34,226 nt of DNA from an uncultured Roseburia sp. (GTDB taxonomy: Bacteria; Bacillota; Clostridia; Lachnospirales; Lachnospiraceae). The notes beneath the pieces were generated by a model, which did no database searches, was not told where the DNA came from, and worked only from the letters and a program-made list of their open reading frames with translations. The stretch covers positions 1-34,226 of the forward strand of contig CAKRDK010000025.1 of the NCBI GenBank assembly GCA_934309475.1, given 5' to 3'. Positions 8,118 to 16,267 of the stretch are shown here, one piece after another (position 1 is the first letter of the stretch; every line of letters starts with the position of its first letter). A program made the position numbers and the translations under genes.

Positions 8118-8146
8118 ATGTTATCATTTTTTAGATAATATGGCAA
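8118..8146 (-). promoter_or_regulatory. Probable promoter of the lipoprotein gene
   Basis: Minus strand TTGCCA (8141-8146), 17 bp spacer, TAACAT (8118-8123). It lies in the gap between the histidine kinase stop and the lipoprotein start. Confidence 0.45.
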
Positions 8147-8165
8147 CTCCCATTTATTCCGCTTC

Positions 8166-9674
8166 CTAGCCCTCATTCGCATTAGTATCCAATTCCAGCC
8201 AGAATTCCACCCCATCTTCGTGGTTGACCGCCCCACATGCATGATGATGTGCATCCATGATTGCTTTTACAATAGATAAGCCTATTCCGCTTCCGCCATA
8301 TTCTCTTGTACGCGCCTTGTCCACCTTGTAAAACTTAATCCAGATATTCTCAATATCTGCTTTCGGGATTGGCTTCCCTGTATTGAATACATGGACTCTG
8401 ACGCAATCCGGCTTTCTCGTACAGGAAATCGTAATCTCCTTTTTTCCTGCCGCGTGATGAATCGCATTACTTAAGTAGTTAGTAATAACCTCTTCAATCT
8501 GAAATTCATCTGCCCAAACATATATCGGCTCATTTTCCAAAAAATTCAATGTTATTTCATTTTGCATTAATAAAATGGATGACGATTCCGTTACACCGTG
8601 AATCAGTTCAGTCAAATCAAACCGTTCCATCGTAAGTGCCTGATTGCCAAACTCAAGCTGATTCAACGTCAAAAGCTTCTTCACCATGCGGTTCATTTTA
8701 TCGGACTCATCCATAATGACCTCACAGTAGAAGTCCCTGCTCTCCGCATCATCGTTGATACATTCCTTCAATCCCTCTGCGTACCCCTGAATCAGTGCCA
8801 GCGGGGTTTTCAGTTCATGCGACACGTTTGATAAAAATTCCTTTCGCATCTCGTCGATTTCATTCTTTTTTTCAATGTCTTTTTGTAGTTCATTATTTGC
8901 ACTTTTCAGTTCTGAAATAGTACGCTCTAACGTCTCGGAAAGCTGGTTGATATGAACCCCGAGTTCATCAATTTCATTCCGATGCCGCGGCCGGACACTG
9001 TATTTTGCATCAAAATCCAATTCTGTCATGCGCTTTGAGATATTCGTCAACTCTAAGATCGGTGTTGTGATTCCCCTTGAGACAAAAATAATGACAACCG
9101 CACTGATTAAAACGCCAACCGCTCCGACATAGCCCAAAAAGCGGTTTGAAATCGCAACGCTCTCCCGGATGCTTTCCAGTGCTGTACGCATCATGATAAA
9201 ATTGCCATCCGAGAGTGTTCCCCAGAGCACCAGATACTCCGATTCAAGCCTGTCATCATTCTGGCGCTGCAGTACATAATTGTCCGAGCGCTGCAAAGTT
9301 TCAATCTCATCGTCCTGATTGCCAAACAGCAAATCCATAAACTGCATCATAATTCCCTGCGTATCATTTGCGGAAGAACGGATTACTGTACGGTCCGGTC
9401 CTATTACAAGTGCAGTTATATTACAGTTTGAGCACAGATTTTCAAACGCAACATCAAAGTCGTCCGTCTCTAATTTTCCGTTCTGCGCCGCATTGTCAAT
9501 CACCTGATAGCTCTCTAACATGGTCTTCTCTTTATTGGAAATATAGTATTTTTCCAGAAATGCATTATTTAAAAACCAGCACAGAAAAACTGTGCCGGTC
9601 ACGAGTGCGATAATAATTACCACCATTTCCTGTGTCAGAGAACCTATCTTTTTTTTCTTCAAATAGTCTTTCAT
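8166..9674 (-). CDS. Sensor histidine kinase (TM - extracytoplasmic loop - TM - HAMP - HisKA - HATPase)
   Basis: 502 aa. TM1 is at ~17-37 and TM2 at ~179-199, enclosing a ~140 aa outside loop with a CSNC pair at about 81-84. HAMP spans ~200-253, then a coiled coil. The phospho-acceptor His is residue 286 in NVSHELKTPLALIQ. The ATP-binding domain has an N-box (NYLSNAIHHA) and a G-box (GGSGIGLSIVKAIMDAHH). The start has AAAGGG upstream. It lies 14 bp after the OmpR-type regulator gene, its evident partner. The signal is unknown; the vicinal cysteines in the loop hint at redox or metal sensing but this is speculation. Confidence 0.95.
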   Translation of the reverse strand: MKDYLKKKKIGSLTQEMVVIIIALVTGTVFLCWFLNNAFLEKYYISNKEKTMLESYQVIDNAAQNGKLETDDFDVAFENLCSNCNITALVIGPDRTVIRSSANDTQGIMMQFMDLLFGNQDDEIETLQRSDNYVLQRQNDDRLESEYLVLWGTLSDGNFIMMRTALESIRESVAISNRFLGYVGAVGVLISAVVIIFVSRGITTPILELTNISKRMTELDFDAKYSVRPRHRNEIDELGVHINQLSETLERTISELKSANNELQKDIEKKNEIDEMRKEFLSNVSHELKTPLALIQGYAEGLKECINDDAESRDFYCEVIMDESDKMNRMVKKLLTLNQLEFGNQALTMERFDLTELIHGVTESSSILLMQNEITLNFLENEPIYVWADEFQIEEVITNYLSNAIHHAAGKKEITISCTRKPDCVRVHVFNTGKPIPKADIENIWIKFYKVDKARTREYGGSGIGLSIVKAIMDAHHHACGAVNHEDGVEFWLELDTNANEG

Positions 9675-9688
9675 AAATCATCATCCCT

Positions 9689-10378
9689 TTAACACTCAAA
9701 TTTGTATCCCATACCCCAGATGGTACGGATGTAATCGCCCTTTTCACCCATTTTCGAGCGTAGCTTCTTCACATGGGTATCTATCGTTCTTGCGTCTCCG
9801 AAATAATCATAATTCCAGACATTATTTAAAATTTTCTCTCTCGAAAGAGCAATTCCCGCATTTTCCATGAAAAAGGTGAGCAGTTCAAATTCCTTGAAAC
9901 TCAATTCAATCTCTTTTCCATCCACAGTCACCTGATGTGCTGTCTTGTCCACAACAATTCCACCCATTTCAAGCAGGGATTCTTCCTCTTCTGCCTTTCC
10001 ACTTCTCCGAAGAATTGCTTCCACACGTGCCACAAGAATCTTTGGGGAAAACGGTTTCGAGATGTATTCGTCCGCACCAAGCTCAAATCCGTTCAGTTCA
10101 TCGCTCTCGTCACCTTTTGCCGTCAGCATGATAATAGGAACCCTTGACGTCTCACGCACTTCCCGGCAGACTTCCCAGCCGTTTAGCTTCGGCATCATGA
10201 CATCTAAAATAATCAGTGCAATATCGCGCTCCCGGTAAAATACTTCCAGTGCCTCTTCGCCATCTCCTGCTTCCAGGACATCATATCCCTTGCGCACCAG
10301 GAAATCTTTTACAAGTTTACGCATTCTGCTCTCATCGTCAACTACTAATATTTTGATAGAATTCATTGCATTTTCCAT
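9689..10378 (-). CDS. OmpR/PhoB-family response regulator
   Basis: About 229 aa from the ATG at 10376-10378; the next ATG, four codons on, is also possible, and an upstream extension is unlikely. Receiver domain residues ~7-120: acidic pocket VVDDES, phospho-acceptor Asp59 in LIILDVMMPKLNGW, Thr in IIMLTAKGDE, Lys in YISKPFSP. The C-terminal winged helix (~130-229) has LSFKEFELLTFFMENAG, a DNA-recognition segment ARTIDTHVKKLRSKMG and the closing IRTIWGMGYKFE. It probably regulates its own operon or the lipoprotein. Confidence 0.95.
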   Translation of the reverse strand: MENAMNSIKILVVDDESRMRKLVKDFLVRKGYDVLEAGDGEEALEVFYRERDIALIILDVMMPKLNGWEVCREVRETSRVPIIMLTAKGDESDELNGFELGADEYISKPFSPKILVARVEAILRRSGKAEEEESLLEMGGIVVDKTAHQVTVDGKEIELSFKEFELLTFFMENAGIALSREKILNNVWNYDYFGDARTIDTHVKKLRSKMGEKGDYIRTIWGMGYKFEC

Positions 10379-10460
10379 TTTACTCTCGTCTCCATTCCGA
10401 CTTTTCTTATCTATTGATTCTAACACCAACCTATGAAAAATCTGTGAATTACTTCATAAT

Positions 10461-11036
10461 CTAGCGCAACTCCTGTTCTCTTTCATCAAGCATCTGCTCT
10501 CGCTCCTCAAGTTCATTCTCCCACTGCTCATACTTATCAATGAGCTTTGTCTCATAATTGAGAATCGTCACATTGTTGCTGGTCAGATTAATCAAAAACA
10601 TAAAGATAATGCAGATGATAAATGCGATATCTAAAATAAATGCTGTATGGAATTTCTTCTTGTAATCCACATTTTTCGCCTTCACAGCTGCCGGTCTTTT
10701 CGGCGGTGTTGTCTGTTTCTTCGGCTGTTCTTCGATTGTAATCTTTTTCACCTGCTCCACCGGAATCGGTAAAATATCCGCCTCCATAATCTCCGGAACT
10801 GCGCGCAGATACTCCTGCAAATCGCGCAAATATGCCTGTCCCACCACGGTCACAAACATGTTCTGGCGGACAACCTGATTGTATATTTCTAATACGGTCT
10901 TTGGTTCATTTTTGTCTATTTTTTCCTGAATAAAGCGGATTCCCTCTGCTTCACGTTCCGCCTGTTCCGCCGTCTTTTTATCCCGGAACAAAAATCCGCC
11001 CACTGCAATTTCATTCTCATTTTCTCTTCTATTCAT
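10461..11036 (-). CDS. Small single-pass membrane protein with coiled-coil tail, unknown function
   Basis: 191 aa. The N-terminal ~100 residues are soluble and helical (KKTAEQAEREAEGIRF). A basic Pro/Lys linker (~103-128) precedes one transmembrane helix at ~131-151 (AFILDIAFIICIIFMFLI). The C-terminus is a short Glu-rich coiled coil (YEQWENELEEREQMLDE). Its start overlaps the end of the diguanylate cyclase gene by 8 nt, so it is likely co-translated and a functional partner. No family recognised. Confidence 0.75.
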   Translation of the reverse strand: MNRRENENEIAVGGFLFRDKKTAEQAEREAEGIRFIQEKIDKNEPKTVLEIYNQVVRQNMFVTVVGQAYLRDLQEYLRAVPEIMEADILPIPVEQVKKITIEEQPKKQTTPPKRPAAVKAKNVDYKKKFHTAFILDIAFIICIIFMFLINLTSNNVTILNYETKLIDKYEQWENELEEREQMLDEREQELR

Positions 11037-12609
11037 AGCGTATCGTTCCCTTTTTCATTTCAAAAAATGTTACTTTATTCTTCCCATATTCTTTCGTCTT
11101 CATCAGTGCCTCATCTGCACAGGAAAGCATGGCTTCGTAGGACACTTTCATTCCGTCGCTATAGGAAACACCTATACTGATAGTACTGTATATATCGGCA
11201 TTTTTCCCGAACGCAACCTGACTGAACTTTTCACGGAAGTCTTCAATCTGCTTCTCAATCTCCGCTAAGTTGTCCACTTCCCGCAGGAAAAGTACAAATT
11301 CGTCTCCACCAAATCTTCCGCAAATGCCTCTGTCCGCAAAAAATTCCTTCATCAGCTCCGCAAGCGCCTTGATGACCTTATCCCCATGCAGATGTCCGTA
11401 GGTATCATTTACAAGCTTAAAATCATCAATGTCTATCATCGCAAACACATCCGTTGCATCCTGCGTCTTGTTCGAAAGATATCCGCGTATTTTCGCTTCA
11501 AACGTGCTTTTGTTGAGAAGTTCCGTGGCGAGATCTAACTGGCTTTTCTGCTCAAGTTCGGCCTTCCTCTGCTCAATCTGCTGCAACAATTCTATATGTT
11601 CTAAATTTTTCTTACGGAACTCTTGCATTGTCACTTCATATTCATCCTCAAGTTCCATGTAATGCTGACATGCCAGAAGATATTTTTCCTCATTTTCTGC
11701 CTTTTTTTCAAGTACAATCTCTAGCTGTCTGACCCGCATACGCAGCGAGATAAATTCCGTCAAATCCAGCTTTTCCTCTAATTCTCGAAGCAGCATGCCC
11801 GCTTCCTCTAACATCTCGTGCCGGAGCAAAAACTGGCACAATTCCATGTAAAAATCTATCTGCTCCATAAAATCACTGTTTGCTTCAACCTCTGAAATAA
11901 TCCGCGCAGCTTTCTCTTTTGCAAGGTGTTTTTCACCAAAATGCTCTTCCATATAGATTCCGAGAATCTGAATCGGCAAAATGGACTCTTTTTCCATTCC
12001 AAGCGCGCTCTGATATGCATTCACCTGCCGATATAGACCAAGTGTCTCCTCAAAGCGTCCCATTCTATAAAAGAGCTGTGCCTTCTGCGCCATGACAAGC
12101 ATGCTCATCTCCATATCCGGGTTCAACTGATTCCTGTTTGCCCGCTCAAATGCCTGATTGTAATAATGCAGCGCTTTCCTGTCTGCCGACATACTTTGAT
12201 AGAGGAGCCCTATATTCATCAGGGAAGCAATCGCCTCATACTGGTTATCCGACTGTTCCGCAGACGAAACCGCCTGCAGGTAATTCTCAAGTGCAACCGT
12301 CTCATATCCCACAAAAGCAAACAGCATTCCCAACACATTATATGCCTGTGCTTCTAAGTACAAATATGGTTTTGTTTTCTCCATCTTAAGGCTTCGCATC
12401 AGTTCATTTACCGTGTCCGTATACCTTCCTGTCCGAAAGTACGCTTCTCCCCTGTAAAATGCAATTTCTGCGAGTTCATCCTGCGTCCCTGTCATCCCTA
12501 AATACTTCTCATAGGAATCTAACAATTCCCACAATTCATCCTGAATCTGCATATTGCGGTAGGCACGGATTCTATCTAAGATTTCTTTCTGAAACATACT
12601 CGATTCCAT
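11029..12609 (-). CDS. TPR-GGDEF diguanylate cyclase
   Basis: About 526 aa from the ATG at 12607-12609 (GGTGAG just upstream). ATGs at 12645 and 12660 are also in frame but have poorer sites. The N-terminal ~330 residues are helical TPR-type repeats (AEIAFYRGEAYFRTGRYTD and ASLMNIGLLYQSMSADRKAL), then a coiled coil. The C-terminal ~170 residues are a GGDEF domain with an intact active site, FGGDEFVLF, and metal/GTP residues in MIDIDDFKLVNDTYGH. It should make c-di-GMP from two GTP. The product-inhibition RxxD I-site is not seen. No transmembrane segment, so it is cytosolic. TPRs probably sense a protein partner, perhaps the overlapping membrane protein. Confidence 0.9.
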   Translation of the reverse strand: MESSMFQKEILDRIRAYRNMQIQDELWELLDSYEKYLGMTGTQDELAEIAFYRGEAYFRTGRYTDTVNELMRSLKMEKTKPYLYLEAQAYNVLGMLFAFVGYETVALENYLQAVSSAEQSDNQYEAIASLMNIGLLYQSMSADRKALHYYNQAFERANRNQLNPDMEMSMLVMAQKAQLFYRMGRFEETLGLYRQVNAYQSALGMEKESILPIQILGIYMEEHFGEKHLAKEKAARIISEVEANSDFMEQIDFYMELCQFLLRHEMLEEAGMLLRELEEKLDLTEFISLRMRVRQLEIVLEKKAENEEKYLLACQHYMELEDEYEVTMQEFRKKNLEHIELLQQIEQRKAELEQKSQLDLATELLNKSTFEAKIRGYLSNKTQDATDVFAMIDIDDFKLVNDTYGHLHGDKVIKALAELMKEFFADRGICGRFGGDEFVLFLREVDNLAEIEKQIEDFREKFSQVAFGKNADIYSTISIGVSYSDGMKVSYEAMLSCADEALMKTKEYGKNKVTFFEMKKGTIRYE

Positions 12610-12753
12610 AACTCTCACCTGCCCAATTTCTTCTCCTGCATTCATAACCCCTATCTGCATAATTGAAGTATAACATACTTATTTTTGAAAAAAAAGTGAA
12701 CCAATGCAGCTTTTTCCTCATAAAATAGAAACATTTCTTCCAGAATCCTCCTA

Positions 12754-12782
12754 TTGCATAATTGTTACAGAATTGTTACAAT
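12754..12782 (+). promoter_or_regulatory. Promoter of the 23-codon peptide gene
   Basis: TTGCAT (12754-12759), 17 bp spacer, TACAAT (12777-12782). Direct TTGTTACA repeats overlap the spacer and -10. The transcript would start near 12789, leaving a ~47 nt leader that includes the ribosome binding site. Confidence 0.6.
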
Positions 12783-12835
12783 TCATTTGTACTTAGCTAA
12801 GACATCAAAAAATTAAAAATAAGGAGGACGAAACT

Positions 12836-12907
12836 ATGTGTTTTAATTTTAATAGCTGTTCCGAGTTATTTAATGCAATCTGCAAAATTTTTAACCTCGG
12901 TTGTTAA
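12836..12907 (+). CDS. Small Cys-rich peptide (23 aa), unknown function
   Basis: Encodes MCFNFNSCSELFNAICKIF plus NLGC. The four Cys are at positions 2, 8, 16 and 23, with an amphipathic, Phe/Ile-rich centre. Support for a real gene: AAGGAGG lies 8 nt before the ATG, a good promoter lies upstream, and a strong Rho-independent terminator begins 22 bp after the stop. It therefore has a complete self-contained transcript of about 180 nt on the strand opposite to all neighbours. Too short for homology judgement by eye. Possible roles are secreted or signalling peptide, metal-binding peptide, toxin, or leader of a regulatory RNA. Confidence 0.6.
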   Translation: MCFNFNSCSELFNAICKIFNLGC

Positions 12908-12929
12908 TGAATAGTACCATACGAAAAGG

Positions 12930-12971
12930 AGCTGCCACTCCGGTGTTTTCCCCGGAGGACAGCTTCTTTTT
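12930..12971 (+). terminator. Rho-independent terminator of the 23-codon peptide gene
   Basis: Hairpin AGCTGCC..CCGG / CCGG.GG.CAGCT (12930-12964) followed by TTCTTTTTTT. The long U-run gives clear plus-strand direction. Confidence 0.85.
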
Positions 12972-13022
12972 TTGGCATCATCTGCACACCTTCTGCATAT
13001 AATGATTATGGAGGTGACGAAG

Positions 13023-13070
13023 ATGCTTGCCTGGTTTTTTTACTTGATTTTAAAATGGAAAGAGGCGTGA
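13023..13070 (+). CDS. Tiny hydrophobic peptide (15 aa), tentative
   Basis: Encodes MLAWFFYLILKWKEA, a hydrophobic helix with a basic end. A strong ribosome binding site, GGAGGTGA, ends 5 nt before the ATG, and a perfect -10 hexamer TATAAT is at 12998-13003 with a weak -35 region. The stop lies within a hairpin at 13058-13078. The design resembles type I toxins or tiny membrane peptides, but the length leaves real doubt. It is the second consecutive plus-strand micro-gene in a gap of about 500 bp between minus-strand genes. Confidence 0.4.
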   Translation: MLAWFFYLILKWKEA

Positions 13071-13078
13071 CCTCTTTC
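13058..13078. terminator. Hairpin shared by the 15-codon gene and the GNAT operon end
   Basis: An 8-bp perfect stem, GAAAGAGG with CCTCTTTC, and a 5 nt loop. On the minus strand it lies 48 bp after the GNAT stop and is followed by CCATTTTAAAAT; on the plus strand it overlaps the 3' end of the 15-codon frame. U-tracts are weak on both sides. Confidence 0.45.
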
Positions 13079-13125
13079 TGATTTGAACGACTTTTTCCAT
13101 TCTCTTTTCGGCAAACTGGAATTCA

Positions 13126-13611
13126 TTAAAAAGACAGACGCATTTGGTGCCACACGGCATTTCCGTGTGTGGATTTATCTGATACTCCCTCATCTTTGAA
13201 ACCAAACTTCCCGTAATATGGAAGAAGTCGCTCCTTGCAAGTCAGCACAAGCCCCTTTCGCCCTTGCAGTTTTGCATCGTCAATGGCACGGCGAATCAAT
13301 TCTCCAGCATATCCATGTTTGCGGTAATCTGGCAATGTATTGACACCAAAAATCATCTGCCATGCACCATTTTCATTGTGCATAGCTGCGTTTTCGTACA
13401 TTTCATCAGTTAAATTCGGTTCATCGGTAACAAAACCGTCCACAAATGCAATCAGCTTTTCGGAATCATACAGCAGCCAAAAGTGGTTTCCGTAATATTT
13501 TACTCTTTCAACAAACTCCTTTTCAGTCGCCGCTTCCGCGGGTGGAAAACATTCCGCTTCCACAGCAGCAATCGCTGTAATATCTTGTTCTGTGGCATAC
13601 TTTATAATCAT
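13126..13611 (-). CDS. GNAT-family N-acetyltransferase
   Basis: 161 aa from the ATG at 13609-13611, which has GGAGG 8 nt upstream; the in-frame TTG further up lacks a site. The acetyl-CoA-binding motif A is LPDYRKHGYAGELIRRAIDD (R-x-x-G-x-A pattern) at ~95-114, preceded by a beta-bulge strand WQMIFGVNTL and followed by GLVLTCKERLLPYYGKFGF, the usual motif B. Substrate unknown. It is the last of three minus-strand genes with the membrane protein and MBL hydrolase. Confidence 0.93.
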   Translation of the reverse strand: MIIKYATEQDITAIAAVEAECFPPAEAATEKEFVERVKYYGNHFWLLYDSEKLIAFVDGFVTDEPNLTDEMYENAAMHNENGAWQMIFGVNTLPDYRKHGYAGELIRRAIDDAKLQGRKGLVLTCKERLLPYYGKFGFKDEGVSDKSTHGNAVWHQMRLSF

Positions 13612-13705
13612 ATCTCGTTCCTCCAAATTCCAATTTACTATCGGTGATACCTCTTTAGCAATTCAGCCAGCCAAATCTATACTTCATCCCTGCCAAAAGC
13701 AGTAC

Positions 13706-14443
13706 TTACTCGTCTACACCTGTAATTTGCATCAGCCTGTCTTTTGTAAAATGATTAAATACCGCGATAATTCTTCCCACTGCAATCATTGCAATAATGG
13801 TTCCGATACCGATTCCATACAATTTCCCACTACAAATCATACTTATTATAATAGTAATTGTAACACAACTTGCATCTACGCAGTTTTTTGTGAAACCGAT
13901 ACTTTTATGGATGCAATCTGCAATTGCCTGTACAATTCCATCTCCCGGATTCGGAATGATCCTCATGTTTAATGATAGCGCAGCTCCAATTCCGGTTAAA
14001 ATTAATGCAAAAGCCAAAACCAGCAGACGTATTGCAAACAGGGCTGCCGGATTTTTCCCCTGTGCCTGAATATCAGGTACTAAAGCTGAAAACAAATTCA
14101 GAAATCTCGTAAATACAATGCTCAAGGGAATCTGCAGAAAATCCATCAAAAAAATCAGTTTGACATCTACTTTTTCCGCATGGCTAAGTATGGGATTACT
14201 ATGTTTTTTCTGTTTTTTTATGCGAATCCCATGTAAAATCATTTCAACAACCACAAAGAATGTGTAGAGTGTCAAGGTCGTGTTACCGAAATTGTGCCCC
14301 GAAATCTCTGATGCGGCATAGGATATCGAAATAATGGGGGATACGCCAAGCCCCGCTTTTGTATTTAAGGTAAGTCCCATTGCAAGGACTAATAATCCAA
14401 GGACATACACCAATGCCCTATATCTGTTTTCTTTTGTTTTCAT
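13706..14443 (-). CDS. YczE/YitT-like multi-pass membrane protein
   Basis: 245 aa with about six predicted helices. The N-terminus ALVYVLGLLVLAMGLTLN followed by TKAGLGVSPIISISYA, and a later NPGDGIVQAIADC segment, resemble the YczE/YyaS/YitT group (recalled, not searched). The group's function is poorly defined; small-molecule transport has been proposed for relatives. AGAGG precedes the ATG at 14441-14443. It is 73 bp downstream of the MBL hydrolase gene. Confidence 0.8.
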   Translation of the reverse strand: MKTKENRYRALVYVLGLLVLAMGLTLNTKAGLGVSPIISISYAASEISGHNFGNTTLTLYTFFVVVEMILHGIRIKKQKKHSNPILSHAEKVDVKLIFLMDFLQIPLSIVFTRFLNLFSALVPDIQAQGKNPAALFAIRLLVLAFALILTGIGAALSLNMRIIPNPGDGIVQAIADCIHKSIGFTKNCVDASCVTITIIISMICSGKLYGIGIGTIIAMIAVGRIIAVFNHFTKDRLMQITGVDE

Positions 14444-14516
14444 TGTTGTGTTAACCTCTTTTCCAATTCGAATTTCCTGTATAGGTATCTCGCCTTTACA
14501 AGCTGGACGTCATCAA

Positions 14517-15281
14517 TCAAATTTGAAGTTGAAAATTCTCAAACGAAAACAGCCCTGCACCTTGCTTTAGCTGTCCTTTTTCCTCAAGCTGTGCAAATCC
14601 GGCAGCAATCTCATTTACCAATGAGATAGGGATATCTAACTGATGATGACCGGGCAATACCCGTGAAACATCGTATCGCTGCACGGCTTTAACCGAACGG
14701 TAGAAAAGCCAAGGGTCTGTGGTTGGATAAAATGCGTAGAGACAGCCCTTATATATCAGGTCTCCAGAGAACAGATATTTTCGCCCTGGCTCATAGAAAC
14801 AACAGTGTCCCGGAGAGTGTCCGGGGGTATGTATGACCTTAAGCATCCGCCCACCCAAATCCAATAAATCACCGTCATGCAATACTTCCTGTGGTTCGCC
14901 ATGGAATATCTGATAGGTATCCACATCAAAATTAGGCGGAAAGTTGCAAGGCTCCTTCGTCAAATTGCCTTTCACGACCTGAAGCGGAAGCGGAAATCTA
15001 ACGGAGAGCCAGTCCTTTTCCAATACATGAACAGCAATATCATCAAAATACCGATGTCCGCCGATATGGTCCCAATGTGCATGGGTCGTAACCACTGTAA
15101 CGGGTAATTTTGTCAGGCTGTCCACAACATTTTTAATATTTGAAACACCTAATCCGGTGTCTATCAGGATTGCCCTATCATTTCCGCATAGCAGATAGCA
15201 ATGTGTTTCTTCCCAATGCTTATATTCACTAATCGCAAACGTTTGGGTGTCAATTTTTTCCACGGTAAACCAATCATTCAT
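14517..15281 (-). CDS. MBL-fold metallo-hydrolase
   Basis: 254 aa from the ATG at 15279-15281 (GGAG 9 nt upstream; the upstream GTG extension has no site). The di-metal motif is complete: THAHWDHIGGH (HxHxDH), HTPGHSPGH, the bridging Asp in LFSGDLIY, and the final His in VLPGHH. This is the glyoxalase II / lactonase-like subgroup; the true substrate is unknown. It heads a three-gene minus-strand group. Upstream DNA is decayed phage sequence, so its promoter may be borrowed. Confidence 0.92.
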   Translation of the reverse strand: MNDWFTVEKIDTQTFAISEYKHWEETHCYLLCGNDRAILIDTGLGVSNIKNVVDSLTKLPVTVVTTHAHWDHIGGHRYFDDIAVHVLEKDWLSVRFPLPLQVVKGNLTKEPCNFPPNFDVDTYQIFHGEPQEVLHDGDLLDLGGRMLKVIHTPGHSPGHCCFYEPGRKYLFSGDLIYKGCLYAFYPTTDPWLFYRSVKAVQRYDVSRVLPGHHQLDIPISLVNEIAAGFAQLEEKGQLKQGAGLFSFENFQLQI

Positions 15282-15501
15282 GAAACGTATCTCCTCATCA
15301 AATCCCAATTTTTTCACTGTAAATTATTTTGCCAATTTATATGCTTCATTCAAGTGCTTCATTTTATCAATCTGCGGCTTCCCCTTTGTATTCTGCAGAT
15401 TTGTAATATCGTTTTTCCGTTCCAAAAACAAATTTTGTCTTAATCCATTTGCAAAAACCCAGGAATTATTCGGAGATTTTTCATCTGTTCCTGAATCTGC
15501 C

Positions 15502-16008
15502 TCAAATCACTGGACATAAGTTTATCGGATCATCCCCGACCTCATCTAATACGAAACGCTCTGTAAATACGATTCCTAATGATGGGTTGGTCTGATACCC
15601 CAATTCTCTATCATGCGGATTTGACTGCCCTTCAACCGACCACTCCGCCCACATTGTATTCACTGACTCACCGGAAAGTGCTGTTTTTCTCAACTTTGTA
15701 AATACAGTACCGGAGCTCACTGGTGTTGGCGGATTTCCACAGAATACCGTCTGCGGATTTCTACTGTCCGTTACAACATATTTCAGTGCGGATGCCTGGT
15801 CATCTGTGTATTTCTGTGCCCTTAATATAAACTGCTTCCCTTCCTGATGCCTTAATTGACTTGTATTTTATTTTTGCCTTATCTAACTGATTACAACAAC
15901 TTCATTCTTACCATTTCGCCGCGGAACAGAATAACCACACTTCGTGTGTACCCATAATCCCTCTTCATTTACTGCTAAAATATCGTACAATAAAAGTTCC
16001 TGCAACTT
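15502..16008 (-). pseudogene. Decayed phage terminase large subunit (TerL)
   Basis: Three pieces of a TerL can be read on the minus strand. From 16008: KLQELLLYDILAVNEEG, then VHTKCGYSVPRRNGKNEV. A short piece in another frame (~15890-15800) reads LDKAKIKYKSIKASGREAVY. From ~15800 to 15502: YTDDQASALKYVVTDSRNPQ, then FCGNPPTPVSSGTVF and YQTNPSLGIVFTERF. From memory these match consecutive parts of phage terminases; the ATP-binding Walker A and B region is deleted and there are in-frame TAG and TAA codons. A short decayed tail lies between 15282 and 15502. It is a remnant of an older prophage, outside the current one. Confidence 0.8.
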
Positions 16009-16236
16009 TCATTCTGTCAACATATCCTGTATCTTATCCGCGATATTTCCATATATATTCGCCAATTCATCTGCCTGTGCGCTGATACCAGAATCCTGTG
16101 CATAAAAAATCTCTACATCTCTGATTTTATCAAGGATTTCAAAAACTTCATCATCGTCATATTCTACCAATGAATCTATCATAATTCCCTTGTCTATCAA
16201 GTATTTCGTTTCGTTAAGACTCAAAATTATTTTCAT
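16009..16236 (-). CDS. Small acidic protein, possible immunity-type orphan
   Basis: 75 aa, acidic (many D/E), beginning MKIILSLNETKYLIDKGI. AGGAG lies very close to the ATG at 16234-16236. Residues ~48-56 (DSGISAQAD) are encoded by a sequence repeated at 16462-16494. The stop abuts the terminase remnant. No family recognised. Size, acidity and clustering recall orphan immunity proteins of polymorphic toxin loci, but no toxin is present. Confidence 0.5.
   Translation of the reverse strand: MKIILSLNETKYLIDKGIMIDSLVEYDDDEVFEILDKIRDVEIFYAQDSGISAQADELANIYGNIADKIQDMLTE
16071..16102 (-). repeat. Direct repeat within the small-protein cluster, copy 1
   Basis: The ~32 bp sequence around GCTGATACCAGAATCCTGTG (plus strand) recurs at 16462-16494 with three mismatches and one indel. 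It is coding here (DSGISAQ in the 75 aa protein). Confidence 0.75.
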
Positions 16237-16267
16237 TCTCCTGTCCCACCAGACTTCTTTTATATCG

